Shown here piece after piece: positions 1 through 5,864 of a DNA stretch of 5,864 nucleotides. Under the pieces are notes generated by a model. The model was not told the origin of the DNA and searched no databases. It saw only the letters and a list, made by a program, of their open reading frames with translations. A program made the translations under genes and the position numbers. This DNA comes from Bacteroidia bacterium (lineage in GTDB: Bacteria; Planctomycetota; Phycisphaerae; Phycisphaerales; SM1A02): assembly GCA_030054235.1 (NCBI GenBank), contig JASGCG010000119.1:1-5864 (forward strand). The letters are read 5' to 3'. Position 1 is the first letter of the stretch; every line of letters begins with the position of its first letter.

Positions 1-72
1 GATCGGCTCCCGTCGGTCGGCCCGTGCCGCCGACGCACCGAGCGAGATCACATGCTCGACGAGGTGGATCAC
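1..72 (-). CDS. Partial start of next operon gene, possibly second NHLM ABC transporter
   Basis: Only the first 24 codons are present; the gene runs off the left edge. The GTG start overlaps the TGA stop of the upstream C39-ABC gene (shared GTGA, positions 72-69), the usual sign of translational coupling. A strong Shine-Dalgarno, AGGGAGG at 85-79 on the minus strand, sits 6 nt before the GTG, which makes this start convincing. The visible peptide begins (M)IHLVEHVISLGASAARA and ends in DRREPI, with no stop. In NHLM export operons the C39-ABC gene is commonly followed by a second ABC transporter without a peptidase domain, whose N-terminus is a short helix followed by a 'NRPLLLDDP'-like stretch. 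The helix followed by RREPI could fit that, but 24 residues cannot prove it. The existence of a gene is fairly sure; the function is inferred from context only. Confidence 0.6.
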   Translation of the reverse strand, partial: MIHLVEHVISLGASAARADRREPI

Positions 73-2258
73 AGGGTGCCTCCCTCGACGAGCGCTGCGT
101 AGGCACCGCCTGCATCCATCAGTTCCTGGTGCGTTCCGCGCTCTGCAACGGTGCCGCGATCCAGCACGATGATCTCGTCGGCATCGCGCACGGTGGACAG
201 GCGGTGCGCCACGATGATGCAGGTGCACCCGCGACGTCGCAGGGCCCGGTCGATGCGGAACTCCGTCTCGGCATCGAGCGCGCTCGTGGCTTCATCGAGC
301 ACGATGACGCTCGGACGCCGGGCCAGCGCGCGTGCGATCTCGATGCGCTGGGCCTCGCCACCGGAGAAGTTGGAGCCGCCTTCCTCGACCCGCTGGCCAA
401 GCCCACCGCGGCGAAGGAGAAGATCGGCGCTGGCTGCATCTTCAAGCGCCTCGTAGAGCCACGACTCCGGGAGGTCCGCATCCCACAGCGTGAGGTTCTC
501 GCGCAGCGAGCCCTCGAAGAGCTGCGGCTGCTGCGCGACCATCGCCACGCCGCCGGTGCGCTCGATGCGCGGCCACTCGGCGAGGTCGCGACCGTCGAGT
601 TCGATGCTGCCCGACCACGGGCGGTAGAGCCCCGTCACGAGCTTGGCCACCGTGCTCTTGCCGCTGCCGGTCCCGCCCACGAGCGCAATGCGGCGGCCGG
701 GCTCCGCGCGCAGGCTGAAGGCCTCGAGCAGCGGCGGCTGGCTTTCCGCATAGCCGAAGGTCACCTCGCGGAGCTCGACGCAGCCCTCGATGCGTGACGC
801 GCCAGCCTCGGCGGACGGTGCCGCGAGGGGATCGGTGGGATGGCGCTGCACGTCATCGAGTCGCGACAGGTCGGCGTGGACGGACTGGAATTCCTGCGCG
901 AATCCCGCCAGGTCGACGACCGGACCCATGAAGAAGTAGAGAATCGTCTGGAACGCGAGCAGGCCACCGAGCGTGAGCTCGCCTTGCATCACGAGCGCAG
1001 CACCGAACGCCAGCACGATCGCCTGCGAGAGCAGCGACTCGAGGTAGGGCGGAACGGATTCGACCGCCAGCCCACGGTGCTCCAGGTCCTGCCGGCTGCG
1101 GCGTGCGCGCGCCTGGGCACCCATCACGCGTGCGAGGAAATCGCTCTCACGGCCCGAAGCCTTCAGCGTCTCCATGGCCTGCAGGCCGACGGCGACGATG
1201 CCCGCCTGACGCCCCGACTCCTGCTCGGCCATGCGCGATTGATCGCGCATCGTGCGGGCCGATCGCGCGATGATGAACGCGATCACGGCCGCCACGAGCA
1301 CCGACAGCAGCGCGAGCCGAAGATCGATCGAGATCATCGCCACGAGGTAGAGCGCCCCGGTCGCCGCACCGGCGACCGCCGGGAAAAGCTTGGAACCCAG
1401 CAGCTGGCTCAAGCGCTCGATACCGCCCAGACGCGAGACCATCTCACCGGGCAGGCGATGCGAGTAGAAGTCGACCGGCAGCCGCAGCGCATGCTCCATG
1501 AACCGCGCACTGCTCGTCATGCACATGCGGCGCTCAAGCCGGATGAGCACCGCAGCCTGGACCGTGGACAGCACGGCCTTGGCCAGCACCGCCATGAGGG
1601 CGAAGCCGACGATCGGCATGATCCAGCTCGACTGTCCCCGCGCAAGCACCCCATCGACGAAGACCGACCCGAGCACGGGGACCGCGATCCCCGGAACGGA
1701 CATGAGCACTCCCGCGATGAGCGCCACGATGATCGCCGGCGCCGAGCCGCGCAGGCTCGCGCGCAGCGCCGGCCACGGCGACGATGGCTGGCCCGACGGC
1801 GCGAACCCCTGGGCAGGCTTGATCTCGATGCAGACGCCGGTGAAGTCGCGGCGGAAGTCTTCCGTCGAGACCTTGCGGCGGCCGAGCGCAGGATCCATGA
1901 GGTGCCACGACGTTCCGTCAAACCCTTCGAGCACCAGGAAATGGTTGAAGCCCCAGTGCAGGATCGCAGGCATGGCGACCCCAGCGAGCTCATCGAGCTC
2001 GGCACTGAGTCCATCGGACTCCATCCCGTAGTGGCGCGCGGCCTCGGCGATCTGCAGCGCATTGCTCCCATCGCGGCTCACGCCACAGGAGCGACGGAGT
2101 TCTTCAAGCGTGCGATGGCAGCCGTGATGGGCCAGCACGGCCGTGAGCGCCGCCGCACCGCATTCGGCGGCTTCCATCTGAAGCACCACAGGCACGTGCA
2201 CCGGCGCGATGCGCTCGAGCGCAGGGGCGGCAACCGGCGTGGCGACCTCGGTCCCCAT
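69..2258 (-). CDS. NHLM-type peptidase C39 / ABC peptide exporter
   Basis: A 729-residue inner-membrane exporter that should cut the leader from a ribosomal peptide and pump the core out using ATP. Domains in order: a C39 cysteine peptidase (about 20-150) with oxyanion Gln27, catalytic Cys33 in MEAAECGAAAL, His106 in GFNHFLVLEG and Asp122 in LMDPALG; a six-helix permease (about 170-455); and an ABC ATPase (about 495-725) with Walker A GGTGSGKST (528-536), Q-loop in VAQQPQLFEG, signature FSGGEAQR (SGG from 632), Walker B/D-loop IVLDEATSALDA (Asp655, Glu656) and H-loop His685. All catalytic residues are intact, so both peptidase and ATPase should work. The stretch SVHADLSRLDDVQRHPTDP after the last helix and the VDFYSHRLPGEMVSRL region resemble the NHLM bacteriocin transporter subfamily (TIGR03796-like), and the full length fits it. 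The ATG directly follows the TGA of the adaptor gene (TGAATG), with a weak GGAG 8 nt upstream, so translation is probably coupled. A general C39 bacteriocin exporter is the alternative; the domain architecture itself is certain. Confidence 0.93.
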   Translation of the reverse strand: MGTEVATPVAAPALERIAPVHVPVVLQMEAAECGAAALTAVLAHHGCHRTLEELRRSCGVSRDGSNALQIAEAARHYGMESDGLSAELDELAGVAMPAILHWGFNHFLVLEGFDGTSWHLMDPALGRRKVSTEDFRRDFTGVCIEIKPAQGFAPSGQPSSPWPALRASLRGSAPAIIVALIAGVLMSVPGIAVPVLGSVFVDGVLARGQSSWIMPIVGFALMAVLAKAVLSTVQAAVLIRLERRMCMTSSARFMEHALRLPVDFYSHRLPGEMVSRLGGIERLSQLLGSKLFPAVAGAATGALYLVAMISIDLRLALLSVLVAAVIAFIIARSARTMRDQSRMAEQESGRQAGIVAVGLQAMETLKASGRESDFLARVMGAQARARRSRQDLEHRGLAVESVPPYLESLLSQAIVLAFGAALVMQGELTLGGLLAFQTILYFFMGPVVDLAGFAQEFQSVHADLSRLDDVQRHPTDPLAAPSAEAGASRIEGCVELREVTFGYAESQPPLLEAFSLRAEPGRRIALVGGTGSGKSTVAKLVTGLYRPWSGSIELDGRDLAEWPRIERTGGVAMVAQQPQLFEGSLRENLTLWDADLPESWLYEALEDAASADLLLRRGGLGQRVEEGGSNFSGGEAQRIEIARALARRPSVIVLDEATSALDAETEFRIDRALRRRGCTCIIVAHRLSTVRDADEIIVLDRGTVAERGTHQELMDAGGAYAALVEGGTL
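79..85 (-). promoter_or_regulatory. Strong Shine-Dalgarno for the left-edge gene
   Basis: On the minus strand this reads AGGGAGG, with a 6-nt spacer to the GTG at 72. It lies inside the last codons of the C39-ABC gene. It is the best ribosome binding site in the window and it decides the start of the partial downstream gene. Confidence 0.65.
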
Positions 2259-2894
2259 TCACCGAGCTCCGCTGCCTGCCTTGGCATCATCGGTGAAGAG
2301 GGTCGGCAGCAGCAGCTGCACCGGCGACTTCTCGTCGATCACGACGCGGACTTCGCACGGGGTGAAGAGCTTGAGATCGTCATCCTCGGGCATCACCCCG
2401 CCCTGCCATCGCAGACGGCCATCCATGGACTCGAACGTGATCGAGGCGAAGAGCGTGGCACCGAGCTGCTTCTGGATCTCCTGCGCGAGCGTGGGATCAC
2501 CGGCGAGCTCCGTGACGGTCTCGAGCGACGTGAGCCGCTCATCCACCGTGTCCACCCGGCCCACGAGCACGCCATGCTGGTCTTCCTCGACCGTCGAGAC
2601 CGCGACGTAGGCCACCTGCCCCACATCGACGCGCTTGCCTTCGCTCAGCGAGAAGAACGCCACGCACCCGACGGCCTTGCCCTGTGCATCGTGCTTGATC
2701 AGCGCCGGCCCGGTGACCGTGATCGGGATCGAGGCGAAGAACGCCCATCCGATCAGGATGCCGGCAAGCAGAAAGACCGAGGAAATCAGGAGCACGTGGC
2801 GCGGCGTGACCAGCGGCGCGATGGCGTTCAGCTGGTCGGGCGATGCTGCGGTCTCGATCGCGCCTTCACGGAAGATCTTCTCGTCGGACCCCAT
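2259..2894 (-). CDS. Compact HlyD-like NHLM secretion adaptor
   Basis: A 211-residue membrane-anchored protein with a cytoplasmic N-terminus (1-32), one transmembrane helix (about 33-53, VLLISSVFLLAGILIGWAFF) and an extracytoplasmic domain. The TPRHVLLI lead-in, the SIPITVTGPALI strand after the helix, the middle block GVLVGRVDTVDERLTSLET and the end CEVRVVIDEKSPVQLLLP match the layout of NHLM bacteriocin-system secretion (HlyD/MFP) proteins (TIGR03794-like). Its likely job is to couple the adjacent C39-ABC exporter to the periplasm or outer membrane. It is much shorter than usual for the family (often 270-420 aa or more): the lipoyl halves and coiled-coil hairpin expected between the anchor and the barrel are missing, with no frameshift visible. 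The ATG at 2894 is chosen because the frame upstream lies inside the hydrolase gene and has no HlyD character; no good Shine-Dalgarno is seen. The stop abuts the exporter start. The family call rests on pattern and neighbourhood. Confidence 0.78.
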   Translation of the reverse strand: MGSDEKIFREGAIETAASPDQLNAIAPLVTPRHVLLISSVFLLAGILIGWAFFASIPITVTGPALIKHDAQGKAVGCVAFFSLSEGKRVDVGQVAYVAVSTVEEDQHGVLVGRVDTVDERLTSLETVTELAGDPTLAQEIQKQLGATLFASITFESMDGRLRWQGGVMPEDDDLKLFTPCEVRVVIDEKSPVQLLLPTLFTDDAKAGSGAR

Positions 2895-2916
2895 TGGAGG
2901 GATCGTACCGGAGGAC

Positions 2917-3573
2917 TCACCACGAGTCGGGGTGCACGATGAACGGGTTGGTCGCGCGTTCGCGCCCGATCGTCGTCGACGGTCCGTGGCCGGCATGCAC
3001 GGTCGTCGCCTCCGGCCACTGCATGAGCCTCGCCAACGATGCTCGCATGGCTCCGGGGTCGCTCGTGGGAAAATCAACGCGCCCGATCGACCCCGCGAAG
3101 ATCGTGTCACCCACGATCGCCACGCCGGCGGCGGGACAACGGAACGAACAGCCCCCTGGCGAATGGCCCGGCAGGTGCTGCACCTCGAACTCAAGGCCCC
3201 CCCGCCTCAACCGCTGGCCATCGGAGAGTTCTCCCGTCGGCGCTGCGACCGACACCGGCCGCTCCCCCCACTCCGACAGGTTCAAGGCAGGCTCGCCGAA
3301 CCAGTCGTGCTCGCTTGGATGCGCCAGCCGGGGCAGCTCGCCGAACGCGGCAAGCACCTCGGGCAAACCTGCGATGTGGTCGACGTGCGCGTGGGTGAAG
3401 AGGATGGTGTCCGGCACCAGACCCTCGGATCGGATGCGCTCGATCAGCCGCGCGGGGCGCTCGCCCGGATCGATGATCCAGCAGCCCCTCGACGCGTCGT
3501 CGCCATCCCACACCACGTAGGCGTTGGTCTGGTAGGCACCAAGGGGCATCCCGATCACGCGCAGCATCGCCAT
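2917..3573 (-). CDS. MBL-fold hydrolase, glyoxalase II-like
   Basis: A 218-residue cytoplasmic metallo-beta-lactamase-fold enzyme, probably a binuclear-metal (Zn or Fe) thioester or related hydrolase of the short GloB/YcbL type. The metal-binding set is complete: THAHVDHIAG (His61, His63, Asp65, His66), LPGHSPGG (His137), GDTIFAGSIGRVDFP (Asp156) and HAGHGPST (His196). The GSIGR-D motif after the Asp ligand and the ATNPF end near 207-211 are typical of the glyoxalase II-like branch, and about 210-220 aa is the normal length of the short form, which lacks the C-terminal substrate domain of classical GloB. The true substrate (for example S-lactoylglutathione) cannot be read from sequence. It is the first gene of the apparent minus-strand operon, 22 nt before the adaptor, so it may be cotranscribed with the exporter without sharing its function. 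ATG at 3573 is used; the in-frame ATG at 3567 is an equal alternative because neither has a clear ribosome binding site. Confidence 0.9.
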   Translation of the reverse strand: MAMLRVIGMPLGAYQTNAYVVWDGDDASRGCWIIDPGERPARLIERIRSEGLVPDTILFTHAHVDHIAGLPEVLAAFGELPRLAHPSEHDWFGEPALNLSEWGERPVSVAAPTGELSDGQRLRRGGLEFEVQHLPGHSPGGCSFRCPAAGVAIVGDTIFAGSIGRVDFPTSDPGAMRASLARLMQWPEATTVHAGHGPSTTIGRERATNPFIVHPDSW

Positions 3574-3614
3574 GCAGCGACGATAACGGCTACGCTCCCG
3601 GCACGCCGGGCACG
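3574..3614. promoter_or_regulatory. Divergent intergenic region, probable promoters
   Basis: This 41-nt gap (59 nt if the lipoprotein starts at 3633) separates the divergent hydrolase-exporter operon and the lipoprotein gene. Transcription of both should start in or near it unless the promoters lie within the coding ends. I cannot point to a convincing -35/-10 pair; GATAAC at 3582-3587 is the only less GC-rich patch. It contains the inverted repeat at 3597-3610. Confidence 0.35.
3597..3610. repeat. Perfect inverted repeat, 6-bp arms
   Basis: CCCGGC and GCCGGG flank a 2-nt AC centre. It ends 4 nt before ATG 3615 and 22 nt before ATG 3633. Because of the short centre it reads better as a protein-binding dyad than as an RNA hairpin, but in DNA of this GC content such a repeat can arise by chance. 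If translation started at 3615 the repeat would fill the ribosome-binding position. Confidence 0.35.
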
Positions 3615-4481
3615 ATGCCCTGCTCGACCACCATGCTCCTCCGCTTCCTGCTCGCTCTTGCGCTCCTCACGCTCGCCGCGTGCGACTCGATGATGAGCGA
3701 CTTCGACATGCTGGGCAAGTCGTTCAGCCCCCCGACGCCGCAGGAGGCGGCATCCTGGGCCGTCGACCCAAGCGATCCGGAAGCGCAGCGTCGTGGCCTG
3801 GTCCTCCTGGGCACCGCGACCTTCGGCGGCGAACCGACGTACATCGAGCTCTACCGGATCTACGTGTCGGAATCGCGCGACCCGCTCGTGAAGGCGGCGG
3901 CGATCGAGAGCCTCTGCCGATTCGCGCAGCCGACCGAGGCCAAGCTCATCGCGTTGCAGCTCAAGGACGCGGCGGTGCCGGTGCGGCTTGCTGCTGCACG
4001 TGGCCTGCAACGACTGCACAACCGCGAGATCGTCGACCAGCTCTGGACCCGACTGCTGGAAGAGACCGAGGAGACGGATGTGCGGACCGAGCTCGCCATC
4101 GCGCTCGGCCAGTACCCGGAAGACAGCGTGGTGCAGGCGCTGATCGCTGCGCTCGACCAACCTGAACTGTGCGTGAATCTGGCAGCCTCGCAGAGCCTGT
4201 GGCTGATCACAGGCCGCGACTTCGGCACCGATCGCACTCGTTGGCTGGAGTGGTACGCACTGCAGCCTGTTGCTGGCCGCTTCCGTGCCGAGAACGCCTA
4301 CACCTACCCGACCTACCGACGCGACTTCGAACTCTGGGACTGGATGATCTTCTGGGATCAGCCTCGGTTCGAGGTTCCCGGCGCGCCGATCGGCCTGGCC
4401 GCTGCCGCACGACCGACCTACTCCGAGCCCGCGACCGCCACCGCTCCGATCGCTGCACCCGCTGCGAATCCCGCGCCCTGA
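3615..4481 (+). CDS. HEAT-repeat lipoprotein, function unknown
   Basis: A 288-residue exported lipoprotein. A hydrophobic signal (about residues 7-22, with Arg10 before it) ends in the lipobox LAAC with Cys23 as lipidation site; an Asp follows at 24. The body holds about four or five HEAT-like (PBS-lyase-type) helical repeats: around 55-68 (PEAQRRGLVLLG), 89-104 (DPLVKAAAIESLCRFA), 121-135 (VPVRLAAARGLQRLH), 153-168 (ETDVRTELAIALGQYP) and 183-198. It then has ITGRDFGTDRTRWLEWY (198-214), a motif I associate with planctomycete HEAT proteins. The tail (about 255-288) is Ala/Pro-rich and low-complexity. The role is probably protein-protein scaffolding at the cell envelope, with no enzymatic motif. 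The start is uncertain: ATG at 3633 would give a more standard lipoprotein signal (MLLRFLLALALLTLAAC), and neither ATG has a clear Shine-Dalgarno. Lipoprotein and HEAT calls are good; the precise role is not known. Confidence 0.82.
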   Translation: MPCSTTMLLRFLLALALLTLAACDSMMSDFDMLGKSFSPPTPQEAASWAVDPSDPEAQRRGLVLLGTATFGGEPTYIELYRIYVSESRDPLVKAAAIESLCRFAQPTEAKLIALQLKDAAVPVRLAAARGLQRLHNREIVDQLWTRLLEETEETDVRTELAIALGQYPEDSVVQALIAALDQPELCVNLAASQSLWLITGRDFGTDRTRWLEWYALQPVAGRFRAENAYTYPTYRRDFELWDWMIFWDQPRFEVPGAPIGLAAAARPTYSEPATATAPIAAPAANPAP

Positions 4482-4533
4482 ACGCAGCGAATCCAGCGCG
4501 CCGTGACCACGCCAACGCCAGCACGCGATCGAG

Positions 4534-4543
4534 GGATCGATCC
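4534..4543. repeat. 10-bp palindrome in the lipoprotein-MATE gap
   Basis: GGATCGATCC is a perfect palindrome in the 90-nt spacer between the lipoprotein stop and the preferred MATE start. It is short, is not followed by a T-run, and so is not a credible terminator. If the MATE gene started at GTG 4503 it would be coding. Confidence 0.2.
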
Positions 4544-4562
4544 GACAACCGTGGTCTCGCCC

Positions 4563-4567
4563 GAGGA
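4563..4567 (+). promoter_or_regulatory. Shine-Dalgarno-like site before the MATE start
   Basis: GAGGA, with a short 4-nt spacer to ATG 4572. It favours this start over GTG 4503, but the spacing is tighter than ideal. Confidence 0.4.
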
Positions 4568-4571
4568 CCCG

Positions 4572-5864
4572 ATGAGCCCGGTCTCGGCCATCATCGAGGC
4601 AGAGGCTCCGCTCGATGACGAAGGCACGATCCGCAGCGGCAAGCTCGCGGGCCTCTCGATCAATCGCGCGATCTGGGTGCTCGCATGGCCAGTGCTGATC
4701 CAGCAGGTCATGGCCGCGTGCGTCGGTCTGGTCGACAAGATGGTTGCCGGCAGCCTCCCCGACGGTGTGGCCACGCCGGCCCTCGATGGCATCGGGATCG
4801 GCGCGTACGTGGGCTGGTTCATCGGCATCGCGCTCATGGGGGTGGGTGTCGGCGCGCAGGCCATCATCGCGCGTGCCATGGGGGCGGGCGATCCCGCCGA
4901 GGCCCAGGTGGTCGCGGGCCGCGGGCTTGCGCTCGGACTGGCGTGGGGCTCAATCGTCGGCGTGGTGCTCTGGTTCGCGGTCGTGCCGCTGGCTGAGCTC
5001 TGCGAGCTGCGCGGGCGCAGCGCGGAGTATTGCATCCAGTACACGCGCATCAACGCGATCGCGATGCCGTTCCTCTCGGTGATGAGCATCGGCTCGATGA
5101 TCCTGCACGGCGCGGGCGAGACGACCAAGCCCTCGATCATCTCGGCGTGGGTCAATGTGGTGAACGTGGTGCTCAGCATCCTGCTCTCGGGCGTGGAGAT
5201 GCGGCTGGGCAGCATGCGGCTGCCGAACCTCCTGGGCATCGACGCCACCGAGTGGGGCGTCTCGGGGATCGCGATCGGGACCGTGATCGGCTACGCGGTC
5301 GGCGCATGGATGACCTGGCGCGTCCTGCGGCGCGGCGTGAAGGACCTTCGTCTCGAGCGGCATGACGTGCGGCTCGACCGCACGACGACCTGGCGGATCG
5401 CGCGCGTGGGCATCCCCAACTTCTTCGAGGGCGTGACGCTGTGGGCCGTGAACCTCTTCGTCATGGCGTTCATCGGCATGATCAGCGTGGCCGAGGGGCT
5501 CGACGGCGTGCCGCGCCAGGGGCTGGTCGGCGCTCACATGATCGCGGTGCAATGGGAGGCGTTCAGCTTCCTGCCGGGATTCGCGATGGGCACGGCCGCG
5601 GGTGCGCTCGCTGGCCAGTTCCTCGGCGCGGGCAGCGCCTCGAAGGCACGCACCGCCATCTGGCGCTGCAACCTGGTCGGCATGGCGATCATGGGCGGCT
5701 TCGGGATCGCCTTCATGACCCTGGGCGAGCCGCTCACGCGGATCATCAGCGAGGATCCCGTGCACGTGCGCGAGGTGCCCTCGCTGCTCTTCATCTGCGG
5801 GCTGATCCAGGTCTACTTCGCGATGGCCATGGTGATCCGCAACGGCATCCGCGGCGCCGGCGAC
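4572..5864 (+). CDS. MATE-family multidrug/cation antiporter, 3' truncated by window
   Basis: The first 431 codons of a polytopic inner-membrane antiporter, open to the last base. MATE exporters use a Na+ or H+ gradient to expel drugs, dyes or metabolites. Visible family marks: the first helix WPVLIQQVMAACVGLVDKMVAG (split here as WPVLIQQ near 39-45 and GLVDKMVAG 52-60, with the conserved Asp55); GAQAIIARAMGAGD (94-107), the N-half Gly/Ala-Arg-Gly-Asp loop; HGAGETTKP (179-187); IPNFFEG at the start of the second half; and its counterpart GQFLGAG (348-354). The sequence stops at IRGAGD, which normally precedes the last two helices, so roughly 50-80 residues should lie beyond the edge. The loop near 200-225 between helices is somewhat long. 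The start is ATG 4572, with GAGGA at 4563-4567. An in-frame GTG at 4503 would add 23 hydrophilic residues and leave 21 nt to the lipoprotein stop. The substrate is unknown. It could be cotranscribed with the lipoprotein. Confidence 0.9.
   Translation, partial: MSPVSAIIEAEAPLDDEGTIRSGKLAGLSINRAIWVLAWPVLIQQVMAACVGLVDKMVAGSLPDGVATPALDGIGIGAYVGWFIGIALMGVGVGAQAIIARAMGAGDPAEAQVVAGRGLALGLAWGSIVGVVLWFAVVPLAELCELRGRSAEYCIQYTRINAIAMPFLSVMSIGSMILHGAGETTKPSIISAWVNVVNVVLSILLSGVEMRLGSMRLPNLLGIDATEWGVSGIAIGTVIGYAVGAWMTWRVLRRGVKDLRLERHDVRLDRTTTWRIARVGIPNFFEGVTLWAVNLFVMAFIGMISVAEGLDGVPRQGLVGAHMIAVQWEAFSFLPGFAMGTAAGALAGQFLGAGSASKARTAIWRCNLVGMAIMGGFGIAFMTLGEPLTRIISEDPVHVREVPSLLFICGLIQVYFAMAMVIRNGIRGAGD

Noticed and set aside
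24..797. 257-codon plus-strand open frame
   Set aside because: It is antisense to the ATPase domain of the exporter, with shadow composition and no motif.
840..2942. Very long (700-codon) open frame on the plus strand
   Set aside because: It lies antisense to the exporter and adaptor genes. Its protein is a low-complexity Arg/His/Asp/Glu-rich string with no domain, as expected from the complement of a GC-rich gene. The opposite strand has full C39 and ABC motifs.
2895..3194. 100-codon upstream extension of the adaptor frame
   Set aside because: It lies within the hydrolase coding region in another frame and is Arg/Ser-rich. The adaptor more plausibly begins at ATG 2894, directly before its cytoplasmic segment and membrane helix.
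3555..4160. 201-codon minus-strand open frame over the lipoprotein gene
   Set aside because: It is antisense to the signal peptide and HEAT repeats of the lipoprotein, overlaps the start of the hydrolase gene, and has Arg/Glu/His-rich shadow composition.
4534..4543. Rho-independent terminator between the lipoprotein and MATE genes
   Set aside because: The GGATCGATCC palindrome is only 5 bp per arm with no loop, and no T-run follows it.
4418..5248. 276-codon minus-strand open frame
   Set aside because: It is antisense to the MATE gene and Ser/Pro/Ala-rich without motifs. The plus strand gives a clear membrane transporter.
4950..5765. 271-codon minus-strand open frame
   Set aside because: It is antisense to the MATE gene and is a His/Asp/Arg-rich string typical of the complement of a hydrophobic GC-rich gene.

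Overview
The window is GC-rich bacterial DNA with dense, nearly gapless coding on both strands. No rRNA, tRNA, CRISPR array or insertion sequence is visible. High GC, the HEAT-repeat lipoprotein ending in an ITGRDFG-type motif, and an NHLM-type peptide exporter together suggest a planctomycete-like (possibly Phycisphaerae) or other environmental Gram-negative genome. This assignment is an inference from protein style, not a database match.

Left part (1-3573, minus strand): an apparent operon reads right to left. It starts with a glyoxalase II-like metallo-beta-lactamase-fold hydrolase (3573-2917). After 22 nt comes a short HlyD-like membrane adaptor (2894-2259). Its stop codon directly abuts the start of a 729-aa peptidase C39 / ABC exporter (2258-69). 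That gene overlaps a further GTG-started gene (72-1), which runs off the left edge behind a strong Shine-Dalgarno. The adaptor, the C39-ABC protein and possibly the next gene look like the export module of an NHLM ribosomal-peptide (RiPP/bacteriocin-like) system. In such a system the C39 domain removes a double-glycine-type leader while the ABC core pumps the peptide out. No precursor peptide or maturase gene lies in the window.

Middle (3574-3614, or to 3632): a short divergent intergenic gap with a perfect 6-bp-arm inverted repeat. It probably contains the promoters for the minus-strand operon and the plus-strand genes.

Right part (3615-5864, plus strand): a lipoprotein with HEAT-like repeats is followed by a MATE-family multidrug/cation antiporter gene, which is cut by the right edge after 431 codons. 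The two genes may be cotranscribed. Nothing in the sequence ties them functionally to the export operon.

The most interesting points are the unusually small adaptor, which seems to lack the lipoyl/coiled-coil hairpin of HlyD proteins, and the overlapping gene at the left edge, which probably continues the export operon.
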